64,000 bases of DNA from Lewinellaceae bacterium (GTDB lineage: Bacteria; Bacteroidota; Bacteroidia; Chitinophagales; Saprospiraceae): assembly GCA_020636005.1 (NCBI GenBank), contig JACJYR010000004.1, forward strand, positions 496,001 to 560,000. The letters are read 5' to 3'. This document shows, piece by piece, positions 32,998-41,946 of the stretch (position 1 is its first letter; each line of letters starts with the position of its first letter). The translations under genes and the position numbers were made by a program. The notes under the pieces were generated by a model, which was not told the DNA's origin, did no database searches, and saw only the letters and a list, made by a program, of their open reading frames with translations.

Positions 32998-33507
32998 ATG
33001 AACAACCTATTATTGACAAGTATTTTCTGCCTTGGAATTTTTGCCTGCAATCAAAGCCAGGAATTGAGTTCCCTCGATCCTGAAAACTGGGAAAAAAGGG
33101 CTATTTCTCTACCAGCCACCGACTCCCTGATTGATGGTAAAACATACTTATCAGTTTACTCCCAAATTTACAGCTACACCGAACACCGCACACACGACCT
33201 CACCGCCACCATCAGTATGCGCAACATCAGTGATATGGACACGGTCTATGTCCTAAGCGCCAAATATTATGATACCAGAGGCCACCTCATCAGGACTTAC
33301 TTCGATAAACCCATCTACCTGGCCCCGCTAGAAACGGTGGAAATCGTCATTGATTCGGATGATGACACTGGTGGTACCGGCGCCAATTTTATCTTTGGCT
33401 GGGCTAGCCGTCCAGGTAGGCCGGAGCCTTATTTTGAAGGTGTTATGATTACGACCCTGGGGAGCCAGGGCCTTTCTTTTACCACCCAAGGGAAGCGGGT
33501 CCGCTGA
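32998..33507 (+). CDS. DUF3124 domain lipoprotein
   Basis: This 169-residue protein begins MNNLLLTSIFCLGIFAC, a lipoprotein signal with Cys at 17, so it is probably membrane-anchored. The body matches DUF3124: YLSVYSQIYSYTEHRTHDLTATI, RNISDMDTVYVLSAKYYDTRG, and a final GANFIFGW. A longer frame begins at 32908, but its extra 30 residues are basic and hide the signal peptide. The GNAT gene follows after 21 bases, so the two are likely co-transcribed. The role of the domain is unknown. Confidence 0.85.
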   Translation: MNNLLLTSIFCLGIFACNQSQELSSLDPENWEKRAISLPATDSLIDGKTYLSVYSQIYSYTEHRTHDLTATISMRNISDMDTVYVLSAKYYDTRGHLIRTYFDKPIYLAPLETVEIVIDSDDDTGGTGANFIFGWASRPGRPEPYFEGVMITTLGSQGLSFTTQGKRVR

Positions 33508-33528
33508 TATCAGCAATACAATAGCAAT

Positions 33529-34134
33529 ATGATCAAGATACAATCATTTACCGGCTCCCTGGAGCGGGAGCACCTGCTCGGCCTGGCCCGGCTGCGCATC
33601 GAGGTGTTCAGGGATTTCCCCTACCTGTACGACGGCCACATGGAATACGAGGAGGAATACCTCCAGACCTACATCAGTTCGCCCGACAGCGTGGTGGTCG
33701 TTGCCTTCGACGGCGACAAAATCGTGGGCGCTTCGACCGGCCTACCCCTGGAACACGACACGGAAAACATCCGCCGGCCCTGGCAGGACAAAGGTTTTGA
33801 TGTGAAGAAGATTTTTTATTACGGCGAGTCGGTGTTGCGGAAGGCATACCGTGGCCAGGGAATCGGCGTGCGGTTTTTCGAACACCGGGAGCGATGGGCC
33901 CGTCAACTGAGCCGCTTCGATCTGCTCACCTTCTGCGGCGTCGTGCGGCCGGATGACCACCCCCTGCGGCCGCCGGATTACGTTCCCTTGGACAGTTTCT
34001 GGCGCAAGCGGGGTTTTGAAAAAACCAAGGATATTGTCTGCAATATATCCTGGAAAGATATTGACGAGGAATATGAAACGGACAAACCCCTGCATTTCTG
34101 GTACAAGAAAATTAACGGCAAGGCATTGGGGTGA
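33529..34134 (+). CDS. GNAT family N-acetyltransferase
   Basis: This 201-residue protein has the acetyl-CoA pyrophosphate-binding loop RGQGIG within ESVLRKAYRGQGIGVRFFEHRE, preceded by a beta strand with GASTGLPLE. It should acetylate a small molecule or protein amine in the cytoplasm; the acceptor is unknown. It lies 21 bases after the DUF3124 lipoprotein gene and converges with a large secreted-protein gene. Confidence 0.85.
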   Translation: MIKIQSFTGSLEREHLLGLARLRIEVFRDFPYLYDGHMEYEEEYLQTYISSPDSVVVVAFDGDKIVGASTGLPLEHDTENIRRPWQDKGFDVKKIFYYGESVLRKAYRGQGIGVRFFEHRERWARQLSRFDLLTFCGVVRPDDHPLRPPDYVPLDSFWRKRGFEKTKDIVCNISWKDIDEEYETDKPLHFWYKKINGKALG

Positions 34135-34180
34135 AGGTGGGCATGAGCAGTGTCTTTTTTTATAAAAATGCCATCACTGG

Positions 34181-35722
34181 TCAATGAATGTCCAACATCG
34201 CCCCGACCGGCACCTCCAATTGGGCACCCAGATTAACGTGCAAGGTCTTGCCAACACCTTCGTACCCTATGGGCACAGTTGGAAAGCCATTGGGCACTAT
34301 GACATGGTTGCAGAATTCCGGCACGTATCCCAAGTCCCAAAGCAAGGGGATATTCCAAAGATCATCCATGCCGGTCCACGTAATGGCCGGTTCTGAATTA
34401 TCTACCCCTACCGCCACACAGGCCATATCCGAACAAGATACCCCATTTAAAATATGGGTAACCGTCAGGCAATATTGCCCGGGTTGGTTGACCTCCACAC
34501 TTGGTTGGTCATCAGCGCCCACTATTCCCGGCCCTGTCCATTGATATTGTGTCAACCCGTTCTGAAATGGGTTGGTACTTGAACCGGTACCGTCCAGCAG
34601 GATGGAGTGGATTCCGCAAGCAAGTGTATTGCCAGTGCTTGCGATCAAAGCAACCGGCTCCAGGATGGCCAATTCGAAACTGACCGTGCTGTCGCAGCCC
34701 TGCCAGTTGGTGCATGGCAAGGCATAGCTGCCTGACTGGCTGAATATTTCACCACAAATACTGACTGCATTTGGGCCGCACAGGGCTATCTGGCCCAGGT
34801 TGCTGACAATAGGGCCTATCGTATTTATGTGGCAAATGACCACGCTGTCGCAACCCTGCCAACTGGTCAAGAGCACAGGCGTGCCGCCCGGCGGGGTTGG
34901 ATTGCAGAATTCCACGCCGGCGCAGGTAGCACATTCGTTTTCACAGACTTCATGGGTTTCCACCGTTTCCGGGAGGAGGGCCGAATGGACAGTAACACAA
35001 ACAACCGCATCGGGGCAGGCGGAAGGATTGGCCGTCGAGACGCACAACTGCGCCTCGCCTGCGGTGGTCCAGGCCACGCTTATTGAATCGTTGGGGTTGG
35101 TGCCAACCAAATTTCCTGCGGAGGCAGGTGTCAGCGACCAGGTGAAGGTGGTCGAAGGATTGCTTGGCACCGTGTAATGGGAGACAGCACCCGGGCATAC
35201 CAGCGTATCACCTGAGATTTGGCCAGGCATGATGGGCAGCGTGGAGCCAGCCAGCAGGTCAATTTCAAAATCGCAAACATCGCCGGCGCAACCGTCCAGG
35301 ACAAGGTAATATTCCTGGCCAACCACAAAGTTGTTTGCATTTAGTTGAAACGGCAATAAGGTACACATACACTGTAAATCCATAATCTGGCTGATGCATG
35401 AACCATAAATACCGCCCTGCATGCCCGAAAAGTTGCCGCCCGAGCAATTGGAGGGCGTAACCTGTATGGTCATCGCCGTAGAACCTGCCACGAATTTCAA
35501 CCATCCATCATTGTTCAGAACCCAACTGGGACACCCTGGAAATGGTTGTTGAACATTATTGGTAGCCAGGGTACCACAATAGCCATCAATATTGCCGCAT
35601 AACAACGGGGCCAATGAACAATTGTCACCCAAATCCGGTGTGGAAGGGGGTGGGCATTGGGCAAACAGGATGGCGCTGGTAATTGGGATGGACAGCAGCA
35701 TTGAGAATAGCAATTTCTTCAT
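34181..35722 (-). CDS. Secreted Cys-rich protein with PKD/Ig-like segments
   Basis: This 513-residue protein has a signal peptide (MKKLLFSMLLSIPITSAILFAQ) and an N-terminal region with many Cys (CPPPSTPDLGDNCSLAPLLC). A PKD-like segment follows (SGDTLVCPGAVSHYTVPSN), then repeated WQGCDS units (two copies) as in Bacteroidota surface proteins. It ends in a parallel-beta-like stretch (HVIVPNGFPTVPIGYEG, then GAQLEVPVGAMLDIH). No standard T9SS type A or B tail is visible, so either the end has been lost or it is exported differently. Function unknown. Confidence 0.75.
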   Translation of the reverse strand: MKKLLFSMLLSIPITSAILFAQCPPPSTPDLGDNCSLAPLLCGNIDGYCGTLATNNVQQPFPGCPSWVLNNDGWLKFVAGSTAMTIQVTPSNCSGGNFSGMQGGIYGSCISQIMDLQCMCTLLPFQLNANNFVVGQEYYLVLDGCAGDVCDFEIDLLAGSTLPIMPGQISGDTLVCPGAVSHYTVPSNPSTTFTWSLTPASAGNLVGTNPNDSISVAWTTAGEAQLCVSTANPSACPDAVVCVTVHSALLPETVETHEVCENECATCAGVEFCNPTPPGGTPVLLTSWQGCDSVVICHINTIGPIVSNLGQIALCGPNAVSICGEIFSQSGSYALPCTNWQGCDSTVSFELAILEPVALIASTGNTLACGIHSILLDGTGSSTNPFQNGLTQYQWTGPGIVGADDQPSVEVNQPGQYCLTVTHILNGVSCSDMACVAVGVDNSEPAITWTGMDDLWNIPLLWDLGYVPEFCNHVIVPNGFPTVPIGYEGVGKTLHVNLGAQLEVPVGAMLDIH

Positions 35723-35908
35723 TTACATGGGTTTGAGAGTGGCAATGAAGTTTATTGTATCGAAAATGGAATAGCCTGGCCTAACCCAGGGCAACGACTG
35801 GTGAAACAGGTCAGGGATGTAGGGCGAAAAATAAGGTTTTTAACAATCTTGACGCAATTTTCCCGAAAACGTTTGCTGTTGCATCCACTTGGCAGGAGTA
35901 GCATTAGC

Positions 35909-36017
35909 AACGATGAAAAAATAACTTCGCTAATTTTGATTTTGAAACCCCAGTACTGGAAGGGTTTTTTAAAAATAATCCCGATTTCACATCGGGATTA
36001 TTTTTCCTTCGATCCTT
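35909..36017 (-). repeat. Dispersed ~105-bp element, copy C
   Basis: On the minus strand it runs from GATCGAAGG at the DUF4249 stop through the hairpin AATAATCCCGAT/ATCGGGATTATT and the CCAGTACTGG core to TTTTTTCATCGTT. The hairpin plus T-run would act as the DUF4249 terminator. Confidence 0.88.
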
Positions 36018-36834
36018 ACTTTATCACCACCGTATCCCTCACCACGCCGGCCACCAAAAAGAAACCAAGTGCCCCATTGTTCAGGTTTGTAGGCACATTG
36101 GCCGGCGCCGTATCGAAGATGCTGCCCTTATAGATGGTCTCTGTCTGCACGGCCAGAAAGAAATCGAAGGCTTCCGGTTGGATGTTGTACTGCTCGAAAA
36201 CAAAGGCATCGCCTGGGTTGGCCTCCACGATGAGCACCTGCGCGCCATTGATGTAGTTGCCGTTCACGAACTTGTCCTCGGCGATTTCCCAGTAGGTCCG
36301 GGTCACATCGGTCGGCTTGTCCACCAGGTAGCCTTTCCAATAATAGTTATCACCCTCGGTGGATGGTTCGGTGGTGTAAAGCAGGATGGAGTATTCCGTA
36401 AAATCGTTTTCCGTATCCTGGAAATCAAAAGTTTTGTACCCAAGCGAGTCTATTGGCGGTGTTTGATTCATTTTGGAAGTAGCCTGGTAGGCCGCCCCTT
36501 TGTAGTCGATGGTCAAGGTGTAGGTATGGCCGGGTATCCCTTTTACGTCGGCTGCCGTCAGGTAGTGGCCGGGGTAGGCTTCTGTCAGGTCGAATGTCTC
36601 CGTGCCGTCGGAGATCTGTACTTTGGCGCCGGTAGCAGGCTCTGGCGGCTCGTCGTTGTAGTAGCCGGTGGTGAGGGTAAGTTTCACCTCATGGGCCTTG
36701 GCTTCGTCGGTGAGCCAGGCATCTACCACGAGGCGCTGGTTTTCATCGCTTTTCAGGTCGAGATCAATGCGCTCGGTGCAGGCAGTAAGAAGGAGGATCG
36801 GGAGGACGATAAAAACGAATTTTATAGATTTCAT
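36016..36834 (-). CDS. DUF4249 lipoprotein, TonB-receptor partner
   Basis: This 272-residue protein has a lipoprotein signal (VLPILLLTAC, Cys19) followed by TERIDLDL, the usual start of DUF4249. Beta-rich segments include RLVVDAWLTDEAKAHEVKLTL, and it ends in LNNGALGFFLVAGVVRDTVVIK, typical of the family. DUF4249 genes accompany TonB-dependent receptors of the CarboxypepD_reg type. Here the receptor is directly upstream on the same strand, with a repeat element (copy D) between them. The likely role is a surface-exposed substrate-binding or accessory lipoprotein. Confidence 0.88.
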   Translation of the reverse strand: MKSIKFVFIVLPILLLTACTERIDLDLKSDENQRLVVDAWLTDEAKAHEVKLTLTTGYYNDEPPEPATGAKVQISDGTETFDLTEAYPGHYLTAADVKGIPGHTYTLTIDYKGAAYQATSKMNQTPPIDSLGYKTFDFQDTENDFTEYSILLYTTEPSTEGDNYYWKGYLVDKPTDVTRTYWEIAEDKFVNGNYINGAQVLIVEANPGDAFVFEQYNIQPEAFDFFLAVQTETIYKGSIFDTAPANVPTNLNNGALGFFLVAGVVRDTVVIK

Positions 36835-36916
36835 GGATGGTAGTTTTATTTTTTGAAGTGTTTAGATTAGACAAATTTTCAAAATCTGTCTAATCTGTGA
36901 GTTTTACTGTTTTCGT

Positions 36917-37027
36917 AACGATGAAAAAATAACTTCGCTAATTTTGGTGTTGGAAACCCTAAAGATGGAAGGGGTTTTTTAAAAACAATCCCGATTTGAA
37001 ATCGGGATTGTTTTTTTTTCGATCCTT
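36917..37027 (-). repeat. Dispersed ~105-bp element, copy D
   Basis: The layout is as in copy C, with hairpin AATCCCGATTTGAAATCGGGATT and a run of nine T just past the TonB receptor stop. The CCAGTACTGG core is replaced by a diverged segment (CTAAAGATGG on the + strand). Confidence 0.85.
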
Positions 37028-37029
37028 CC

Positions 37030-39360
37030 TCAAAAGTTAAAGTTCCAGGTGACAGATGGCAAGATTGGGAACAGGTAAGTCTTTTCGGCATACGTGCTGC
37101 CAGGCTTGTCCTCGTCTTCCTTGAAGGTAATGGTATAGGGGTTGTGGCGGTTGTAGAGGTTGTAGATGGAGAAGTTCAGGTCCCAGAAAAACTTCCTGCC
37201 GGGCTTCTCCTTGCTGCGCAGCACGTAGCTGATGTCCATCCGGTGGAAATCGGGCATCCGGGCGGCGTTGCGGTCGGAATAGACGGGCAGCACCTCGCCG
37301 TTATAGACGAAGCGGCCGGTAGGGAAGGTAGTGGGGGCGCCCGTACCGTACACGAAATTCAGCGAAATGGTGCTGCGTTTGTTCAGTTCGTAGCTGGTCA
37401 CCAGGCTGATGTCGTGGGTCTTGTCGTAGTTGGTGCTGTACCAGTCGCCGTTGTTGATCTCCTTGATTTTGCGCTCCGACTTGGCCAGGGTATAGGCCAG
37501 CCAGCCGGTCAGGCGGCCCTTGGTTTTTTTCACCATAAACTCGGCGCCGTAGGCCCTTGCCTCGCCGAAGCGAAGCTCGCCTTCCAGGTATTTGTTCAAA
37601 AACAGGTCGGCGTAGTCCTTGAAGTCAATGGCGTTCTGCGATTTCTTGTAATACACTTCCACCGAGGCTTCGTACATGTTGTTTTGGAAATTTTGAAAAT
37701 AGCCAACGGCCACCTGATCGGCTATCTGCGGCTTCACATTGGGGGAAGATGGGAACCAAACGTCGAAGGGCGTGGACGACTGCGAATTGGAGGCCAGTTG
37801 CATATACTGCACCATGCGGTTGTAGCTTGCCTTTACCGACTTGTTGTCATCCAGTTTCAGCCGGAGGCCGACCCGGGGTTCCAGGTTCACATACGTTTTG
37901 TACAGCTCGCCCGAGCCGTAGTGCGTAGAGTCCACCACGGCGAACTCGTCATTGTATTGGTAAACCGTTGCGGCCCCATAATTTTGAAACAAAGAAAGGC
38001 GCAAACCATACACGGCGCTCAGCACGGGCGTCAATTCCTGTTCGTTCTCAACATAAAGGCCATGCTCCAGGGAGTTGGTGGTCTGCAGGCGGTAGGAGTT
38101 GAAAATGGACTCGTCGCCGGTGCCCCTGGCAAAGCCCGGCTGGAATTTGTGCCGGGTAACCTGGTAGCCGAACTTGATGCTGTTGCGGGGATTGAGGTAG
38201 TAGTTGAAATCGAATTTCAGCGAATAGTCCTTTATTTTCGAGTCCCATTTAAAACCTTCCACGTCGTCGGACGAGCCGAGGAAATAGTCGAAGTCGCTGT
38301 AGATTAGGGTGATATTGGAAAACAGCTTACTGCTGAAAATGTGGTTCCAGCGGAGGGTGCCGGTGCCGTTCCCCCACTCTATCCGAAAGTCCTGGCTGCC
38401 GAACACGTCCCTGCCAAAATAGCCGGAGAGGAACAGGCGGTCTTTTTCGCCCAGGCGGTAGTTGGCCTTCAGGTTCAGGTCGTAGAAATAGAGCTTGGTG
38501 CCATCCAGGGTCGTATCGCTCGAAAACAGGGGGATGAACGCATCCACGTAGGTGCGCCGACCTGAAACGATGAAGGAAGCCTTGTCTTTCACGATGGGCG
38601 CCTCCACGGTGAGACGGGAAGAAATGGTGCCGATGCCCCCGGAAGCACTGAGTTTCTTGGCATTCCCATCTTTCATGCGGACATCGAGCACGGACGACAG
38701 GCGCCCGCCGTAGCTGGCCGGGATGCCGCCCTTGTACAACTGCACATCCTTGATGGCATCGGCATTGAACACCGAAAAGAAACCCAGCAGGTGCGAGGCA
38801 TTGTAAACGGGCGCCTCGTCGAGAAGGATGATGTTCTGGTCGCTGCCGCCGCCCCGCACGAAGAAGCCGGACTGGCCCTCGCCCACCGTCTGCACACCGG
38901 GCAGCAATTGGATGGCCTTGATCAGATCCACCTCGCCAAACACGACCGGGATGGTTTTGATCTTTTCAATAGCCATTTTTTCCTTGCTCATGGAAACAGA
39001 TTCCACATTGCGGTCGGCCCGCTCCGCAGAGACAACCACTTCCTGGATGGCGACGGAAGCCTCCTCTACCTCCACCTCGAGGGTTTTGTTTTCCGTCAGT
39101 TTAACCTCCACCGTTTTGGTATCATAGCCGAGGTAGGAAAACTCGATCTGGTAGTTGCCGGCAGGCAGGGTCAGTGAGTAAAAGCCGTACAGGTTGGTGG
39201 TAGCACCCACGCCGCTGGCGGGGTCGAAGACATTGGCCCCAATCAGTTCCTCGCCGGAACCTGCATCCCGGACGTGGCCGCTGAGAGTGAATTTTGCGTC
39301 TTGCCCAAAGGCAAAAACAGACACGAATAAAAGGCTTAAAGACAGAGTTAATGAACGCAT
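37030..39360 (-). CDS. TonB-dependent outer-membrane receptor
   Basis: This 776-residue protein has a signal peptide (residues 1-19), a carboxypeptidase-D regulatory-like domain (LSGHVRDAGSGEELIGANV to about 110), a plug domain (VDLIKAIQLLPGVQTVGEG, then FFVRGGGSDQNIILLDEAPVYN) and a 22-strand-type barrel ending in an aromatic residue (SVTWNFNF). It imports a nutrient across the outer membrane using TonB energy. The DUF4249 lipoprotein encoded downstream is its expected partner. The substrate is not evident; no SusD or glycoside hydrolase is adjacent. Confidence 0.92.
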   Translation of the reverse strand: MRSLTLSLSLLFVSVFAFGQDAKFTLSGHVRDAGSGEELIGANVFDPASGVGATTNLYGFYSLTLPAGNYQIEFSYLGYDTKTVEVKLTENKTLEVEVEEASVAIQEVVVSAERADRNVESVSMSKEKMAIEKIKTIPVVFGEVDLIKAIQLLPGVQTVGEGQSGFFVRGGGSDQNIILLDEAPVYNASHLLGFFSVFNADAIKDVQLYKGGIPASYGGRLSSVLDVRMKDGNAKKLSASGGIGTISSRLTVEAPIVKDKASFIVSGRRTYVDAFIPLFSSDTTLDGTKLYFYDLNLKANYRLGEKDRLFLSGYFGRDVFGSQDFRIEWGNGTGTLRWNHIFSSKLFSNITLIYSDFDYFLGSSDDVEGFKWDSKIKDYSLKFDFNYYLNPRNSIKFGYQVTRHKFQPGFARGTGDESIFNSYRLQTTNSLEHGLYVENEQELTPVLSAVYGLRLSLFQNYGAATVYQYNDEFAVVDSTHYGSGELYKTYVNLEPRVGLRLKLDDNKSVKASYNRMVQYMQLASNSQSSTPFDVWFPSSPNVKPQIADQVAVGYFQNFQNNMYEASVEVYYKKSQNAIDFKDYADLFLNKYLEGELRFGEARAYGAEFMVKKTKGRLTGWLAYTLAKSERKIKEINNGDWYSTNYDKTHDISLVTSYELNKRSTISLNFVYGTGAPTTFPTGRFVYNGEVLPVYSDRNAARMPDFHRMDISYVLRSKEKPGRKFFWDLNFSIYNLYNRHNPYTITFKEDEDKPGSTYAEKTYLFPILPSVTWNFNF

Positions 39361-39943
39361 AATTGGATGTTGTCGGGTGAAACAATTTCAGTCATTTGGT
39401 ATGTGCAATTGGTTGCACCCGTGTTTAGGGTTGCTTGAAAGACATGGTATAGACGACCCATGAACGAAAGACCCCCACCTATTGCGGGCTGAATCTTCAC
39501 CACAATGGATGAACGGCCTTTTTTTCGGGATGAACTAACTTGATTGATTGTTGAATTGAAACTGGATACATGATCAGCGTGCGCAGAGCAAAAAGCCCAG
39601 TAAATAAAGCAGCAAACAATAATAGATGGCAGTCAATTTCATTTGAATGATGGTTTGTATGTTAAATGATGCTGCAAAGGTGTGATAAGTTGGACCACCA
39701 GTCGTTCGGGATTATAAAATGGAACGTTATTGAAAATCCGGCACTTTTTGATGGCTTAAATGGGTACGGATACTGCCGATTTTGCGCTTTGAAATAACAG
39801 GTTCTTGTTGGCAGAAATACAGAATGGGGTTCCTGGGAGTTTAAAAGTTTGACTGTTGTTAGTCCTGATTTCCAACAATTTGACAGCGGTTTAGATGTTG
39901 CACTTGAAAGGTAAGCCGAAAAGGTACTTTGACTTGGTGCCAA
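39361..39943. other. Intergenic region upstream of the TonB receptor
   Basis: No intact gene is seen. Close to the middle, the minus strand carries an orphan signal-peptide-like frame (39574-39642). The rest is AT-rich with no recognised motif and presumably holds the receptor promoter. Confidence 0.45.
39574..39642 (-). pseudogene. Orphan signal-peptide-like fragment
   Basis: A 22-codon frame reads MKLTAIYYCLLLYLLGFLLCAR and then stops. It looks like the 5' end of a secreted-protein gene whose body is gone, or a tiny membrane peptide. It lies downstream of the AraC remnant on the same strand. Confidence 0.3.
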
Positions 39944-40132
39944 TTAGCGCCCTCTTATTCCCTTCCAGAATTGCTTAGGCGTTATTCCTATCGTTATTAT
40001 AAAAAAGGTATTAAAAACAGTTTTTGAATTGAAACCGCTGTCGTAGGCAAGCGCCGGCAACGTAAGGTGCTGATGGGAAGGCTGGGCAGCCATACCTATA
40101 AATTTTTCTAACCAATAGGTGTTGATGTAGCT
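39944..40132 (-). pseudogene. AraC-type DNA-binding domain remnant
   Basis: A 62-codon frame without a start reads SYINTYWLEKFIGMA, then LTLPALAYDSGFNSKTVFN, then FFIITIGITPKQFWKG. This is the second helix-turn-helix of AraC-family regulators (SGFNSKTVFNTFFKKxxGxTP). The sensor half and the first HTH are missing. It overlaps in another frame the end of an adenylate-cyclase fragment, so two broken genes are fused here. Confidence 0.75.
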
Positions 40133-40209
40133 ACCGTTTCATCGGCCTCCATCATGGTTGCATTTCCGGCAATATCGGCAAATAAGATGGTGACGATTTT
40201 GCGCACCAT
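40108..40209 (-). pseudogene. Class III adenylate/guanylate cyclase N-terminal fragment
   Basis: The 33-codon frame MVRKIVTILFADIAGN, then ATMMEADETVA, matches the start of class III cyclase domains (xxAILFADIxGYTxLM), including the metal-binding Asp. It stops at 40108 where the sequence changes into the AraC remnant in another frame. The rest of the catalytic domain is absent. Confidence 0.6.
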
Positions 40210-40253
40210 GCCTTGCTATGCAAACGCATTTGGTGGCATGATCGGAAGTTTGA

Positions 40254-41714
40254 TTAGGATGCAGGCACCCGCTTCAGCGTCTCCAACAAAAAGCCCCAAA
40301 ACTTCTGTACCGAGCTGATTTGCACTTTTTCGTCAGGCGAGTGGGCGCCCCGGATATTGGGGCCAAAGGAGATCATTTCCATCCCTGGGTAGTTTGTGCC
40401 GATGATGCCGCATTCGAGGCCGGCGTGGCAGGCGTTGACATGGGGTTCGTGGCCAAACATTTCCCGGTACAGGTTGCTCATCAGTTTTACGATGCCCGAC
40501 GCAGGGTTGGGTCTCCATCCTGGGTATTCGCTGCCGTAACCTACTTCGGCACCTATCAGCATAAAGGTGCTTTTAATGGCCCTTGCCAAATCTGCTTTTT
40601 CAGAATCCACGGAGCCACGGGTCAGGCATTGGATTTCGTATTTTCCATTTTCGGCCAAGACCCTCGCCAGGTTGTTGGAGGTCTGAACCAGATCGGCAAT
40701 ATCGGGGCTCATACGATAGATGCCGTTCGGACAGGCATAGACCGCACGCAGGAAATTCTTTTGGAACGCTTTGGAAAATGCTTTGGCAGGGCATCCGGCC
40801 GGCTCCAACGTGATGGCCAATCCGGGGTCGGTGGTTTGGTATTCAGCTTTTAAGACAGCCCCATTTTCCTGGATGAAATTTTTAAAATCCGCCACTTTTC
40901 CGGCTGGTATGGCGACGGCTGCCAGGGATTCACGCGGGATGGCGTTTCTCAAGCTTCCGCCATGGATCGTACTGGCCATCAGCCCGAAATTCTTTGAGCC
41001 ACCGTACAGCAGGCGGTTCATCAGTTTGTTGGCATTTCCCCTGCCCAAATGAATGTCCATGCCCGAATGGCCACCGGTAAGGCCTTTTATCATTAGCGTA
41101 AAACCCTCATAGCCAGCCGGTACAGCTACCTCTTCGTAGGTTCCGCTGGCCGTTACGTCCACACCGCCGGCACAGCCGATGGTCAGTTCCGTATCGTCCT
41201 CCGTATCCAGGTTCAGCATGACGGTTGCTTTCATCAGGCCTCCTTTCAGTGCCTTGGCACCTGTCATACCGGTTTCTTCGTCCACGGTAAAAAGGGCTTC
41301 CAGGGGCGGGTGCGGGATGTCTTTGGAGGCCAACAGCGCCATGATAGCGGCCACACCGATGCCGTTGTCAGCACCAAGGGTCGTTCCTTTGGCTTTCACC
41401 CAATCGCCTTCAATCAGCATGTTGATGCCTGCTGTTTCAAAATCGAAATCAGTGCCTGCATTTTTTTGGTGCACCATGTCCAGGTGGCCTTGCAAGGCTA
41501 CTGTTAGCCTATCTTCCATCCCGAGAGTGGCCTTTTTTTTGATTAAGACGTTACCGGCCTCGTCCACGATGGTGGGCAAACCGAGGCTTTCTCCAAACCG
41601 ACGGGCAAACGCTGTGACTCTTTCCTCTTTTTTGGATGGTCGGGGCACTGCGTTCAAATTCTCAAATTGCTCCCACAAGATGTTGGGCTCCAGGTTTTTG
41701 ATTGTATTGTTCAT
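40254..41714 (-). CDS. pepD: Aminoacyl-histidine dipeptidase (M20C)
   Basis: This 486-residue cytosolic metallopeptidase starts with the family pattern ILWEQFENLNAVPRPSKKEE. Metal ligands appear in order: LQGHLDMVHQ (His, Asp), TLGADNGIG (bridging Asp), VDEETGMTGA (catalytic Glu pair), LNLDTEDD (Asp), and a C-terminal His in GAHSPDE. It hydrolyses Xaa-His dipeptides such as carnosine and other dipeptides. It stands alone, with the secreted protease gene divergent from it. Confidence 0.93.
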   Translation of the reverse strand: MNNTIKNLEPNILWEQFENLNAVPRPSKKEERVTAFARRFGESLGLPTIVDEAGNVLIKKKATLGMEDRLTVALQGHLDMVHQKNAGTDFDFETAGINMLIEGDWVKAKGTTLGADNGIGVAAIMALLASKDIPHPPLEALFTVDEETGMTGAKALKGGLMKATVMLNLDTEDDTELTIGCAGGVDVTASGTYEEVAVPAGYEGFTLMIKGLTGGHSGMDIHLGRGNANKLMNRLLYGGSKNFGLMASTIHGGSLRNAIPRESLAAVAIPAGKVADFKNFIQENGAVLKAEYQTTDPGLAITLEPAGCPAKAFSKAFQKNFLRAVYACPNGIYRMSPDIADLVQTSNNLARVLAENGKYEIQCLTRGSVDSEKADLARAIKSTFMLIGAEVGYGSEYPGWRPNPASGIVKLMSNLYREMFGHEPHVNACHAGLECGIIGTNYPGMEMISFGPNIRGAHSPDEKVQISSVQKFWGFLLETLKRVPAS

Positions 41715-41946
41715 AACTAAATTTCATTTTTGGTTAGGTAATAGTAAAAATTTTCAGCTTCCACGGCCAAAGTAATAAAATTTCTATCACACCCCCACCC
41801 CGGCCATGTACCCCCAATCCATCCTGAAGCGCAAAAAAACATTGTAGCAAACACCCAGCGAACATTCAGATTTTACAGTATGTTGGAGGCTTTTGAATGC
41901 CGACACCTATCCCCCCCTGCTGATCACCTGAAAAAGTTTTTTTTCG

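Noticed and set aside
37144..38307. 387-codon + strand frame opposite the TonB receptor
   Set aside because: Shadow frame; V- and H-rich, no signal peptide or domain.
39662..39943. 93-codon minus-strand frame downstream of the AraC remnant
   Set aside because: The translation shows no domain; it is out of frame with the AraC fragment and rich in Ser and Pro.
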